Source of the DNA: Azophilus sp026709365
Lineage (GTDB): Bacteria > Pseudomonadota > Gammaproteobacteria > Pseudomonadales > Azotimanducaceae
Assembly (NCBI GenBank): GCA_965200175.1
Contig: OZ241345.1
Coordinates: 1,922,001-1,986,000 of the forward strand
Reading direction: 5' to 3'
DNA: 64,000 nucleotides
The notes under the pieces were generated by a model. The model did no database searches, was not told the DNA's origin, and saw nothing but the letters and a program-made list of their open reading frames with translations. Of the stretch, positions 8,623 to 17,969 are shown piece by piece (positions within the stretch are counted from its first letter, which is position 1; each line of letters opens with the position of its first letter). Position numbers and translations under genes: made by a program.

Positions 8623-9980
8623 CATAAGCGCTAACTTGTTTGGTCGGCGCTTGTGAAGAACCTGTCGATCTGCGGGATTCGGCGGCGGGGCGGCTCGGCG
8701 AGCGACCTGGAGATCTGGCTCCATTCGCCGATGACCCGCGCAAGGGGCAGGTGCGGCTCGACGGCCAGCTTGAGCTGGTTGAGCATGAAGCCGAAGTCAC
8801 GCCAGGGGCTGTGGGTCCGGCGCCGACCCCATTCGGTACCCCCAGGGGGAAATGGCGCTGGCGTGGCGGATGAGCGCCTCGGTCAGCAGCGCCGCGAGCA
8901 GCTTCCCGTGGAGCCAGGCCTTGGCGCTGCCCTCGTCGTGCTTGGGCAGGTGCCCGAGCTGCGCCAGCGACTTGAAGCGCTTGAAGACCAGCTCGACCTG
9001 CCAGCGGGCACGGTACCACTCCAGCACGTCGGGGGCGGGGAAGCCCGCCTCCGGGAAGGTGGTGAACACGATGACGTGGCGGGCGAACTCGAGGGTCTCG
9101 GGGCGCGGGCGCTTGCCCCGCCGGGCGGCCTCCCTGCGCAGCCTGCGGTGCGCCGCCCGGATGGCCTGCCGGGACTTGCGCAGCGCGCATATGCGCCCCG
9201 GCACCGCGACCCCGGCGCCGACCGCCACCGCCGGCCAGCATCCCACGGCGCCCGCGCGCTTGAGCGTCCTGACGCGCGCCAGCAGGCCGAACGGCTCCCC
9301 GCCCTCCGCCCGCAACGGCAGCGACCCGGTGTTCACCCGAACGGTGGCGTGGCCCCCGCAGGCCGCCACGTGGCCCAGGCCCGCCGCCGTCGAGTAGCCC
9401 CGGTCGGCCAGCACGAGGTCGCCCTCGGCGATCGGGAAGTTGCGCAGCGTCTCGCCGCTGCCCGCCCCCCCGGCCGCCGTCAGCTTGAGGAAGTCGCACG
9501 ACAGCGAGGGCAGCCGGACGCTGTAGTGCAGGCGCCACTGGGAGCCGGTCCGCCCCGGCTCCTTGACCGTCGTGGCGTCGAACGCCCTGGCCTGGAGGCC
9601 GCCCGCGGACGCCAGCGCGACGCCCTGCTCGCGGAACAGCGCCACGCACAGCGCCCGCAGCCAGCCGCCCGACTTGCGCAGCCGCTTCAGCAGGGCGACG
9701 TCCGAGAGGTCGGCCAGCCCCGACATCCGGGCCCGCGCCACGGTCTCCCGAAGCGAGTGGCCGCAGGCCAGGTGCAGCAGGAGGGTGCGCAGCAGCGCCT
9801 CCGGGCACCGGTCCTTGCGCAGGCCCTTCAGCGCCCCGGTCTCGCCCGCCAGCTCCCGCCATCCCTCCGGCAGGAGCGACCGAACCACGTCCCAGTCCTC
9901 GTCCATGCGCCCGATCTCCCCTCGGCAGTGACGGCCACATCATACGCAGCACGAACATGACAAACAAGTTAGCGCTTATG
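8623..9980. mobile_element. IS4-family insertion sequence
   Basis: A 1358-bp element bounded by the perfect 20-bp inverted repeat CATAAGCGCTAACTTGTTTG (8623-8642 and its complement at 9961-9980). One transposase gene on the minus strand fills it. It is flanked directly by G runs on both sides rather than by a short mixed-sequence target duplication. Confidence 0.85.
8631..9906 (-). pseudogene. IS4-family transposase, one-base frameshift near the C-terminus
   Basis: The frame from ATG 9906 encodes 369 residues with IS4 features: a DDE core (FDATTVKEPG; then VLADRGYS; then the YREK-like region YRARWQVELVFKRFKS) and the late LHGKLLAALLTEALI helix. It ends early at 8797. The expected last 50 or so residues (WRDFGFMLNQLKLAVEPHLP) continue in a neighbouring frame to 8631, inside the inverted repeat. 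The shift lies between about 8797 and 8860, where C5 and G5 homopolymers occur, so a one-base indel or sequencing error is likely. With the shift the product lacks only its tail. Confidence 0.8.
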
Positions 9981-10000
9981 GGGGGGGGGGGGGGGGGGGG
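9981..10000. repeat. Poly-G tract, 20 G, at right end of IS4-type element
   Basis: Twenty G follow the right inverted repeat, whose last base is also G. The orientation is the same as the left tract, which is what a duplicated G-run target would give. Confidence 0.8.
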
Positions 10001-10309
10001 ATGCAGACGCGGCCCGCGCCTTGCGGGCCGTCCGGTAGGGGCTGGAGTTCGCTCGTCGGACGGGAAGCCCGAGCGTCAGGTTCTGAATTGCCATGAATGC
10101 TTTTCGATCAGGCTTTTTTGCATTATACCTCAATCCCCCTCCAGCCGTTCGCCCGGACGCGGCCAGTTGAACGCTCCCGGTGCAGGGCTGTTGGTCGAAT
10201 TGAAGCTGCCGCCGATGGAGCCGCCCGCGCAGGCACGGGGCCCATCGGCCTTGACGCCCCCAGCTTGACCAAGCCACCATCCGGGCAGGGATTCACAGGG
10301 CGGCAAGGC

Positions 10310-11134
10310 ATGGCTGCGGGAACACATCGTCATGAACGCAACGACGGCGCGGCACCGAGCGTTCCGACGCTGGCCCTGCGCGGCGGACTGTCCGGGGAGT
10401 TCGTTGACTTCCACCTGCTGCCCGCCCTGCTTGCCGCCATTGACGGCTCCTCCCGCAGCGCCGCCTTGAGGCAGTGGGCTGAACTGCTGGAGGGGCGCGG
10501 CTTCGATGACCGGCACATCGATTTGGATGGGAACAGGCTCGCCGCGGAGGTGGCGGCAGAAGGCGCTTGGCGGCTTGCGGAGCGGACGGGCCTGATCGCC
10601 GAAGATCGATTGACGGAAGTGGGCCGGGCCGTGGCCGCGCTTGCCGAACGCGACCCAGCAGAGTTGCGGGAATCGCTGGCCGTCCTGCTCCGCCCGCGCG
10701 TCGAGGCTGCCCTTGCCGGCCAGGGCGGCGCCCCGATCCTCCCCCTGCTCAAGCGCGCTGCCCGGTCCTTGGACGCTTCAACGAACCTGTGGGTCCGCGT
10801 CTGCCCTGCACTGATGCCCGTCGAGGTCGGCGCCATCGTCCACTGGGCCTGCATCGACTTCGCCCATGCCGAAGCCTTGGTCAAGGACATCTTGATCAAC
10901 CGGGACGTGGCGATGCACCGCGTCGGCGTTCCGCCCGACCCTGACGCGCCGCCCGGGGCGAACCTTGAGCGGCACTGGGATCGGGTGATGGAGTTCCATG
11001 GCGACCATCCGGGGCTTGGTGAGCGGGTGCCTTTCTCGTTTGGCGAGGAGTTGGCGCTGGTCAGGCTGATTGGGTTCTGCGGGCTGATGCAAGAGGAGTT
11101 TCCTAAATCGGGGTGCAGCTGCCTTGTGGACTAG
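10310..11134 (+). CDS. Uncharacterised helical protein
   Basis: 275 residues from ATG 10310. Upstream in-frame sequence exists but is low-complexity and covers the IS flank. The product is mostly alpha-helical (LLPALLAAIDGSSRSAALRQ, then AERTGLIAEDRLTEVGRAVA) with a late segment HWACIDFAHAEALVKDILIN. I see no signal peptide, membrane segment or known catalytic motif. It lies alone between the IS4-type element and the A1-B1 module. Function unknown. Confidence 0.5.
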   Translation: MAAGTHRHERNDGAAPSVPTLALRGGLSGEFVDFHLLPALLAAIDGSSRSAALRQWAELLEGRGFDDRHIDLDGNRLAAEVAAEGAWRLAERTGLIAEDRLTEVGRAVAALAERDPAELRESLAVLLRPRVEAALAGQGGAPILPLLKRAARSLDASTNLWVRVCPALMPVEVGAIVHWACIDFAHAEALVKDILINRDVAMHRVGVPPDPDAPPGANLERHWDRVMEFHGDHPGLGERVPFSFGEELALVRLIGFCGLMQEEFPKSGCSCLVD

Positions 11135-11495
11135 TAGTTCGATTCATTGAAGCGGCGGAAGTCCAGAACGGCTAGCGAACTCTTTTTTCTGCTGACGGTA
11201 GGATGGATCGAAATCCGAGCCTAAAGCTGGCCGCAGTCGGACGAGAGGGGACTGGTCTCAAGCAGAGCCGTAAAGCTTTAACCACTTAAGCAATAGGCTC
11301 AGGACATGGCCCGTTTGCCGCTGGACGCCGTTCGTGGTGATGGCCCGGCTTCCAGAGGCAATGAATCCTCTTGGACACGGTCCGCGCCGAAGGCGTCTGA
11401 GGTCAGGACTCAAATTTCAATTTCATTCCCCGTGCCTGCTGGGTCGGGGCTTCAGGCTGGGGTTTCCAAGTAGCGCCTGAGATAGGATGTTCCCA
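11135..11495. other. Non-coding stretch upstream of the A1-B1 module
   Basis: About 360 bases with no supported gene. Base composition drops relative to the flanking genes. It ends at the conserved element end described next. No repeat or RNA gene is seen. Confidence 0.4.
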
Positions 11496-11640
11496 TAGGC
11501 GTTACCTATTTTGGGTGGAATTTTTCCCAAAATAGGGTAAACGGGTATGTATCTAAGTGACTGAAAAAAAGCGATCTTGATTTTTCGGCGTGCGGCCGGC
11601 GCCGGGATCCTTGAACGGAGTCGAAAGCCGGCCCAGCTCC
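11496..11640 (+). repeat. Left end of the A1-B1 element
   Basis: Begins TAGGCGTTACC and contains an inverted repeat ATTTTGGG-10 nt-CCCAAAAT (11508-11533), then TGACTGAAAAAA and GATTTTTCGGCG before the gene. The same order occurs on the minus strand around 41600-41541 and, after an IS66 interruption, 39187-39090. The conservation outside the coding frame and its sharp outer edge near 11496 suggest the transposon end or transposase-binding region. The hairpin could also serve as a terminator or operator. Confidence 0.6.
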
Positions 11641-11641
11641 G

Positions 11642-13450
11642 ATGGAAGCGAAAGACCCCTATCTTCCCGTTTTCCTGCCCGAATTCGACGCGGCGGTCGG
11701 CTGGGCCATGTGCCGCAACGCCATGTGCCCGAACTTCGGGATCCAGTTCTCCGGGGAGCGCGAGAAGGGCTCCCGGATCCTAAACGACGGCCGCTACAGG
11801 ATCGACGCCGAGGCCGGGCGGCTGCACTGCCTGCGGTGCGGGCAGAGCTTCAAGCTGCACTCCAACCCGGCCATCCGCCGGGTGGCGCGGCCGTTCCTGG
11901 GCTGGTCGCTGCCGTTCGCCGACTGCCCCGACGAGTCCTGCGCCAACCACGGCGTGAACCTCTTCGAGAGCCACCCGCGCGACGCGCGCCCCTCGACGCG
12001 GCCCTACGCGCGCGAGGGCGCGGACCGGGCGCGGTGCCGCGAGTGCGGCGCGAAGATCCGCCTGGGCACGCCGCTGCGGCTGCACGGGAAGGGGCGCAGC
12101 CCGAAGCGAACGCTCAAGGAGGTGTTCGACCCGAGGACGCCCAGCGCGGACCGCAGGGATGCGGCCAAGGGCGCGGGCCTGTCCGCGACGGGCCTGTTCT
12201 CGCACATGCGCAGCGCCGGGGACCGCCTGCGCGACCACCTCGCATGGCGCAACGCCAAGCTGCTGCACCCCAGGTTCGGGCGGACGGAGGGGCCGGTTCG
12301 GATAGCCACGGACGTGATGACGACCTCCCTGTCGCGCCTGGGCCAGTCGATGCGCTGGCAGCCGATGCACATTGCGGTGACGTCCCTCTGGTCCGAGGAG
12401 CACAAAACCTCCCACGTCATCGCCGCCCACCCGGCCTATGCAACCATGTCGCCGGGCGAGCTTCACGCAACGCTCGACGGCGCGCGCGTCAGCCGCAGGG
12501 ACCGCCCGCCCGGCCACGAGTGCCCTTGGGAGTGCCTTGAGCACCCCTACCGCCCGCTGCCCGGCACGAGCGCGACGGAGCGTCTCAAGGCGCAGTCCGA
12601 ACTCACCGGCGACGGCCTGTACGTCGCCGAGCCCCACTTCCTCCTGGCCCACTTCCTGGTCGTGCGCAGAATGCTGCGGCGGTTCCCCAAGGTGCATCAC
12701 TACATCGACGGCTCCCGGCCGCAGATGGGCGCGGCGCTGACGGCGCTCGCGGACGAGGTTCTGGCGGGGCGCTGGGAGATCGCCGCCGTCCAGCGGCGCG
12801 AAGGGAAGGACGGGCGGTCCCCGAAGCGGGTTGTGGGAAAGGAGCGCCGCGACGAACGAACGTGGGAGAGCTGCGAAGGGGCATGGACGGAGCTTCAGGA
12901 GCGCTGGTCCAAGCGGCGGGCGGCGGAGGACGGGGGGCTGGTTCCCGACCAGGCGGCTGACGCGCGCCTCTTCCGCCAGGCGTGGCGGGGCGCCTTTTCC
13001 GAGGCCGGGGGGTGGGCGTGGCTTGAGCACCCGCCGGGCGCCGAGCAGTTCATGGGCGGGCGGACGCTGTGGCTCACCCAGCGCCCGGGCGCCCCCTACG
13101 CGACGGCGGGCCGCGAGCTGCTTCGGGAGGCCACGATGCGGATCGTGGACCAAGTGCATTCCAACATGCGCGTGAACGCCCCCGCGCTCAGGCGCCCGGC
13201 CCTCCGGTCGGGCGCGCAGCGGAGCTACCTGGAGTCACCGAAGTCCGCGCCCGTGCTGGTCGCGGAACTGTGGATCGAGCTTTGGGGGCGGGGGCTTGTA
13301 CGGCTGACGACGCAGGACGGGATCACGAGGATGCGGGCGATGGGGCTTGGCCGCGCCAACGAGCGCGAAGCCAATCCCACTGACATTGCCTGGACGTTCC
13401 GGCTGGACTTCAGCCACGCGGAGAGGATCAGCAACTGGCTTCGGACGTGA
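11642..13450 (+). CDS. A1: zinc-ribbon DDE transposase-like protein
   Basis: 602 residues. N-terminal zinc knuckles: C24/C29 (CRNAMC), C63/C66, C95/C100 (CPDESC) and C132/C135. A helical, HTH-like region follows (AAKGAGLSATGLFSHMRSAG, about 174-193). The core has ATDVM (D224), VHHYIDGS (D356) and VLVAELWIEL (E542), aligned in order with A0 and A2, so a DDE fold is likely. Conserved LWLTQRPGAPY (476-486) and a final DIAWTFRLDFSHAERI are shared with A2. Its TGA stop overlaps the GTG start of B1 (GTGA), so the pair is co-translated. Divergence from A2 is large, so the two copies are not a recent duplication. Confidence 0.7.
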   Translation: MEAKDPYLPVFLPEFDAAVGWAMCRNAMCPNFGIQFSGEREKGSRILNDGRYRIDAEAGRLHCLRCGQSFKLHSNPAIRRVARPFLGWSLPFADCPDESCANHGVNLFESHPRDARPSTRPYAREGADRARCRECGAKIRLGTPLRLHGKGRSPKRTLKEVFDPRTPSADRRDAAKGAGLSATGLFSHMRSAGDRLRDHLAWRNAKLLHPRFGRTEGPVRIATDVMTTSLSRLGQSMRWQPMHIAVTSLWSEEHKTSHVIAAHPAYATMSPGELHATLDGARVSRRDRPPGHECPWECLEHPYRPLPGTSATERLKAQSELTGDGLYVAEPHFLLAHFLVVRRMLRRFPKVHHYIDGSRPQMGAALTALADEVLAGRWEIAAVQRREGKDGRSPKRVVGKERRDERTWESCEGAWTELQERWSKRRAAEDGGLVPDQAADARLFRQAWRGAFSEAGGWAWLEHPPGAEQFMGGRTLWLTQRPGAPYATAGRELLREATMRIVDQVHSNMRVNAPALRRPALRSGAQRSYLESPKSAPVLVAELWIELWGRGLVRLTTQDGITRMRAMGLGRANEREANPTDIAWTFRLDFSHAERISNWLRT

Positions 13451-15144
13451 CGCGCTGGCCTGTGGCGCCGGTCGCCGTCTTCGCGGACTTCGCGGCCATC
13501 CCGGCGCTTCTCGCCCTCTCCGGGACAGGCCCCGTCGAGCGCCGGTGGGAGGAGGCGCTGCGCGGCATGCCCGACGGCCTAGACCATGTCGAGGATGGGG
13601 CGGCGGCCCGCGCCAGGGATCCCTTCGCCCTGATGGCGAAGGACGCGGCCGCGCTCTGCCGCGCGGCCGGGCTGCTGGAGGCCGACGGCAGCCCCTCCGG
13701 CGACGTCCGGCGCATCCTGGGCGCGGACTCGCCGGAATCGGCGCTGTCGGGCCTGCTCGCCGCCCGCCTGTCCGACGGATGGCGCATTGGCAGGGAGCGC
13801 GTCGGCGCGGTCCCCCTTCTGCTGGGGGGCGCGGAACGCATGAAGTCCTCGGAGCGCATCCTGGGCACGGGCCTTCTGCTGTGCGAGATGGCCTTTCTGG
13901 TCTCCGCCGCGCGCCGGGGCCGGCGGGCGGCGGACCGTGCGGTGGCCAGGGTCGAGGGGCACCGGCAGGCGGCGGCGGACGAGGTGCTCGCCGAGTCCCG
14001 CAAGGTGAAGGAGGGGAGGTCGAGGATCGGCGAGCGCATCGCCCTGGCCGACATCATGCGCGCCCGGTGCCTTCGCGACGACCGTGCGGACTCCGGCCGG
14101 TCGGGCGTGATGGGCCTGACGCAGGCACGGTCCACGGCGATGCTGCTCGCGTTCTCGGGCCTGTTCGACGAGGCCGTCCCGCTCGGCCCGACCAACTGCT
14201 TGGCGCTCCCGATGGAGGGCCGCCGGGAACGGCCCTCCCCCCTGGGGCGCTCGCCGGTTCTCACCGTTGGGGGCGCCCTTTGGAACCCGGACCCGGACAT
14301 TGACGGCGAGGAGGCCGCACGCCTCATGGGGGCACTGCTTGAGCACAACGCCAAAAAGACCCACCACTGGGTTCACCACCAACTGGGCCTGGACAGGCAG
14401 GCCCGGCGGGCGGCGGGCACCGAACGGCCCAAGGCGGATGAGGACAAAAGCGACCTGAAGGAGTGGCGGAAGATCAACAAGGCGCTTGCGATGGAACTCC
14501 TGACCAGCGAGATGCTGTCCCGGATTGACGGCGCGAAGGCCGTCCACGCGCAGCTTGGCGCAAGGAACGGCCATCCGTACCGGGCGGCGGGGCCGGGCCA
14601 TGCCGACATCGAGGTGGAATACCCCGTCGGGGCGGACGGCGGGAGCATGTCCCTGGTTGCCGAGACGAGCGCCAAGCGGAATCCATCGCGGCAGGACCTG
14701 CTGGATCAGTTGGCGCAGGCGCTGCGCTTTGGCCGGCGCCTGCAGAAGGATCGGGGCGGCGTGGTCCATGCGCTCGTCGTCACCGACGCCCGAATCGGCA
14801 CGGACGCCTCCCTTCAGGACGCCTTCAGGGCATTCGTCTCTAGGGAGGGGCTGGAGCCGCGGGGTCCGGTGCGGCTGCTGCCGGTCTACGGGCTGGACCT
14901 TACCGGCGCCCTCGCCGACCTGGAGTCCGCAATCCCGGGCCAAGCCGCACGGATGGAAACGGAGGCGTTCGCCCACGCCCTTGACGGCCTTCGGGACGGG
15001 CTCATGGAGGGTGGCCGGAACGATGAGGGATGGATGCAGAGGATCCTCGCAAACCCGCCCTCCGGGATCCAGTTGCCGCTGGATCCCACCCCGCCGGCAA
15101 AGGGCAAACGCCCTTCCGGGCCATCAGGGCCGGGGGGAATCTAG
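13447..15144 (+). CDS. B1: partner protein with PD-(D/E)XK-like nuclease signature
   Basis: 565 residues, GTG start overlapping the A1 stop. Shared with B2: an N-terminal DHVEDG...RDPFALMAKDAAALCR block (about 46-71), a central QARSTAMLL segment, the motif KINKALAMELLT (342-353), and a C-terminal block GHADIEVEY (D387), LVAETSAK (E406, K410), then QLAQAL. An acidic residue, a hydrophobic strand ending E-x-S-x-K, then a Gln-containing helix is the pattern of PD-(D/E)XK nucleases such as TnsA. The spacing between E and K is longer than the classic ExK, so the assignment is inferred. Strict pairing with A suggests a heteromeric transposase or cofactor. Confidence 0.6.
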   Translation: MTRWPVAPVAVFADFAAIPALLALSGTGPVERRWEEALRGMPDGLDHVEDGAAARARDPFALMAKDAAALCRAAGLLEADGSPSGDVRRILGADSPESALSGLLAARLSDGWRIGRERVGAVPLLLGGAERMKSSERILGTGLLLCEMAFLVSAARRGRRAADRAVARVEGHRQAAADEVLAESRKVKEGRSRIGERIALADIMRARCLRDDRADSGRSGVMGLTQARSTAMLLAFSGLFDEAVPLGPTNCLALPMEGRRERPSPLGRSPVLTVGGALWNPDPDIDGEEAARLMGALLEHNAKKTHHWVHHQLGLDRQARRAAGTERPKADEDKSDLKEWRKINKALAMELLTSEMLSRIDGAKAVHAQLGARNGHPYRAAGPGHADIEVEYPVGADGGSMSLVAETSAKRNPSRQDLLDQLAQALRFGRRLQKDRGGVVHALVVTDARIGTDASLQDAFRAFVSREGLEPRGPVRLLPVYGLDLTGALADLESAIPGQAARMETEAFAHALDGLRDGLMEGGRNDEGWMQRILANPPSGIQLPLDPTPPAKGKRPSGPSGPGGI

Positions 15145-15255
15145 GCGGCTCGTTCCGTCGGGTGCGTCAAGCAGCGGGACGGCTCGCAATGGTGCGATTT
15201 ATCGTCAGCATGAAAGGAGTTCACGTCCTTCCTTTGCAAGCAATGGGACCTCGGC
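15145..15255. other. Junction between B1 and the Cys-rich gene
   Basis: About 110 bases. TAGGCGG occurs again at the B1 stop (15143) but is not followed by the rest of the left-end motif. AAGGAG at 15214 precedes the open frame of the next gene. The right end of the A1-B1 element should lie near here but I cannot define it. Confidence 0.3.
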
Positions 15256-17460
15256 GTGGGCTTTGCTCCGAACGGCTCGCTCCTGCAATCCCGCAATGGG
15301 ATGCCGAGACGCCGTGACGGGATCAGATCGGGCAGCTTGGAAGTGAACGAAGGCTCCGCCAGGCATCTCGTCAAGGGCGCCTGCTCCGTGGCGGCCTGTC
15401 CGACGGCTCCCTGCACCGAGGCCGGAAGGATTTTCGGAACGAGGACGGTCACATGCACCCCCGCAACCGGAACGGACGTCATCGGGGGAAACGACGGCTG
15501 CGAAGGGTATCCGAAAAAGGAAGCCTGCGATGACGCCACCCCTCCCCACCGAGACTGCCCCGCAACGGCCTGCGCCGGGCCGGGAGCCTGCGCGCCCGGA
15601 TTCATAGGCAGCGGCTCGGGGAACCTCAGTTGCCTGGCGGAGAACCCCGATGCGTTCAGGTTCAACAACGGGGCAACCCTGACGGTCACGGCCAACGCAA
15701 GGACCCGGGAGACCCCCGGGGGAAGCCGGAACGTCCCGGCGCTCGGGGCGATGAACCCCAAGTTCTCGGTCCTGCCGTTCGTCCAGATGACGCGGATCGG
15801 CACATCCGGCCCGGCGAAGATGATCCCATTGGATCCAGCGGACCATTCGAAGGGATACTACAGGATCTCCAAATGCGACGGTCCCCTTGGCTTCTTCACC
15901 CAGACGAAGGACGAACTGAAGCGCTCCTACGCGGCAATGGACAGCTGCGGGGTGACCCACAGAACCTTCCTCCCGGAAACGGTGACGACCGAGACGGTCT
16001 GCACACCCTCGGGAGCCTGCGACGGCACCGTTCCATCGGTGAGCAGTGATTGCGTTGTCCGTCAGAAGACCACCTGCCCCCGCATGACGCAAACCTCCCT
16101 CCTGCAAGGCTTCGTTTCGGGAGAGGAGTGCTTCAAGAAGGAAGAGGGGAAGTCGGAAGAAAGCGTGGGATCAAGCGTGGGATCGTACCTGAAAACCCAC
16201 AACGGGGAGACGACGAGATGCTGTGGACAGTCTGTCGAACATACGGTCATCGTTCCAGGCAGCAGGTACACCATCAACACCTCCTGCCCGAACTACGTGC
16301 CGCCGCCGCCCCCCACGCCGACCAGGTGCATCATCTACTACACGGATGAGGACCGCGCACGGCTGAAAACCAGCGCCTACGGAAGGCAGGTCTCCTGCGA
16401 GGGCGAGGAGTGGGACGGGTACATCTGGGGGAAGCCCACGAACGACGACAAGACCCCGCCCAAGGATGACGACAAAACCCAAAAGAAACTGGGCAACTGG
16501 GTGTGCGACGCCACGTGCGGGCCGGGCGACACCGGCAAGGTCTCCGGCACGAAGACGCGGGCCTGCACTTCGGGCACCGACGCCGGGCAGGCGTGCACCG
16601 ACGCGGACACGAAGGGAGGGTCCTGCGAGGTTGACTGCGGGGCGAACGACAGCCCCAAGGCCATCTTGGTAGGCAAATGCCAAGCGGTTTGCCAAGGGAA
16701 GTCGGGGCCGGTTCCAGGGACGAAGGCTCAAACCTGCGCGCCCGGAACGGGATCGTTCGCGCACGAGACCTGTGACGCTTCGGACAGCAAGACGCTTGCC
16801 TGCACATACGATTGCGGGGGAGACCTTCCGGACGAGGACGAGCCGCCGATATACAGCTACGGCCTGTGCTCAGCGTCCCCGACCTGCCCGTCCGAATGCG
16901 GATACGCGGGAGGCGCGCCGATCACTGAGGAGGGAACCAAGATAACGACCTGCAGCGGCGCAGGCTGCCCGAGCGGCTACCCGAAGACCGAGAGTTGCAG
17001 CGTCACCACCAAGTCGTGCCCCATGACGAAGCCCTGCCCTCCCCCGGCATGCGAGTATGGCGGTTGGCTCGGCTGGACGCCCCCCAATCCGGGCTGCCCT
17101 ACGGAAAAGCACACGCAGACCAACAGCAAGCCATTGACCTCCGGGCCGGCCACCTGCCCACAGGTGACGGATACTCGAACCTTGGACAATACGCCGTGTG
17201 AACCGCCGATATGCGTTTATACCGATAAGGAAAAACCTATCTGCCCTGCGACATCCTTTTCCGGCGTCCAAACAGATAAGCTTGGGCAGTCGCATTGTCC
17301 GGATATTCCATATACCACCAGTACGACCTGTGCTACTACTGTTAAATGCCGTTGTTCTGAACCTGGAGGTACAAGCGTAAGATGGCTATCGGTTCCGTAT
17401 GGTTTCGATTGTCCAGATGTTTTGGGCTTTAACATGATCTGTTATCAGGTTGAGTTTTAG
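15256..17460 (+). CDS. Large Cys-rich, probably exported, protein; N-terminus probably lost
   Basis: 734 residues from GTG 15256; the frame is open from 15214. There are dozens of Cys in short modules such as CDATCGPGDTGKVSGTKT and CPPPACEYGGWLG, reminiscent of thrombospondin-type or EGF-like extracellular repeats. A PPPPPTPT hinge lies near residue 350 and a DDKTPPKDDDK linker near 400. No signal peptide is present at the visible start. The gene begins only 112 bases after B1, so the element may have removed its 5' end. Such composition is typical of secreted or surface proteins. No enzymatic domain is recognised. Confidence 0.5.
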   Translation: MGFAPNGSLLQSRNGMPRRRDGIRSGSLEVNEGSARHLVKGACSVAACPTAPCTEAGRIFGTRTVTCTPATGTDVIGGNDGCEGYPKKEACDDATPPHRDCPATACAGPGACAPGFIGSGSGNLSCLAENPDAFRFNNGATLTVTANARTRETPGGSRNVPALGAMNPKFSVLPFVQMTRIGTSGPAKMIPLDPADHSKGYYRISKCDGPLGFFTQTKDELKRSYAAMDSCGVTHRTFLPETVTTETVCTPSGACDGTVPSVSSDCVVRQKTTCPRMTQTSLLQGFVSGEECFKKEEGKSEESVGSSVGSYLKTHNGETTRCCGQSVEHTVIVPGSRYTINTSCPNYVPPPPPTPTRCIIYYTDEDRARLKTSAYGRQVSCEGEEWDGYIWGKPTNDDKTPPKDDDKTQKKLGNWVCDATCGPGDTGKVSGTKTRACTSGTDAGQACTDADTKGGSCEVDCGANDSPKAILVGKCQAVCQGKSGPVPGTKAQTCAPGTGSFAHETCDASDSKTLACTYDCGGDLPDEDEPPIYSYGLCSASPTCPSECGYAGGAPITEEGTKITTCSGAGCPSGYPKTESCSVTTKSCPMTKPCPPPACEYGGWLGWTPPNPGCPTEKHTQTNSKPLTSGPATCPQVTDTRTLDNTPCEPPICVYTDKEKPICPATSFSGVQTDKLGQSHCPDIPYTTSTTCATTVKCRCSEPGGTSVRWLSVPYGFDCPDVLGFNMICYQVEF

Positions 17461-17475
17461 CCGTGATGGCTCTCC

Positions 17476-17715
17476 GTGATCGAGAGAGCGACCTGCACTA
17501 CTGGTTGTTCAAGCGCAAACAAGTTCGGTGCTTGCCCCCCTGGCCGGGTGTGTGCTCCAGACACGGTTAGTTGCAGGAGAGGGGAGCCTGGATGTGCTCC
17601 CCCCGTAAAAGATCATTGTGGCCCCAAATGGGGGAATTACCCAAGCTGCCTGTACGCCACTGTTGTCCTTGACACGTTTAGCTGCCAAGTTGTCGGGGGC
17701 ATAGGAGGAGTCTGA
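17476..17715 (+). pseudogene. Cys-rich continuation of the preceding gene
   Basis: 79 codons in the same frame as the Cys-rich gene, after two in-frame stops at 17458 and 17464. It has the same composition (TCTTGCSSANKFGACPPGRV, then CGPKWGNYPSC). It may be the detached C-terminus of that protein or a small separate module. No ribosome-binding site of quality is seen, which favours a decayed tail. Confidence 0.35.
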
Positions 17716-17969
17716 ATTGGTTGGGCGCGGCTTAGCGGGACGAGCCGCTCGGGCTGCAAGCCAAGGCCTCCGGGGCACGGTGGCAGGCGTCGGCCCATTC
17801 AGGGCGCCGTCACAAGCAAAAAGCGTATCGCCCCTTGGTCCCGTCAGTGCCGCAGTCAGTCGCTCCCTCGCAGGAAATTATCGACTTCTCACAACTGCCG
17901 CTGCAGCAATCCGAATTGCTTTCACAATAGGAACCCGCGACCGTGCAGTTAAGAGTAGGACAGGTCGTA

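Noticed and set aside
7200..8656. Several plus-strand frames over the broken lyase partner gene
   Set aside because: They have no domains and are explained as shadows; joining the minus frames across the 8-bp repeat gives a coherent protein.
15143..15149. TAGGCGG at the B1 stop as the right end of the A1-B1 element
   Set aside because: Only seven bases match, it is in direct rather than inverted orientation, and it overlaps the stop codon; not enough to call an end.
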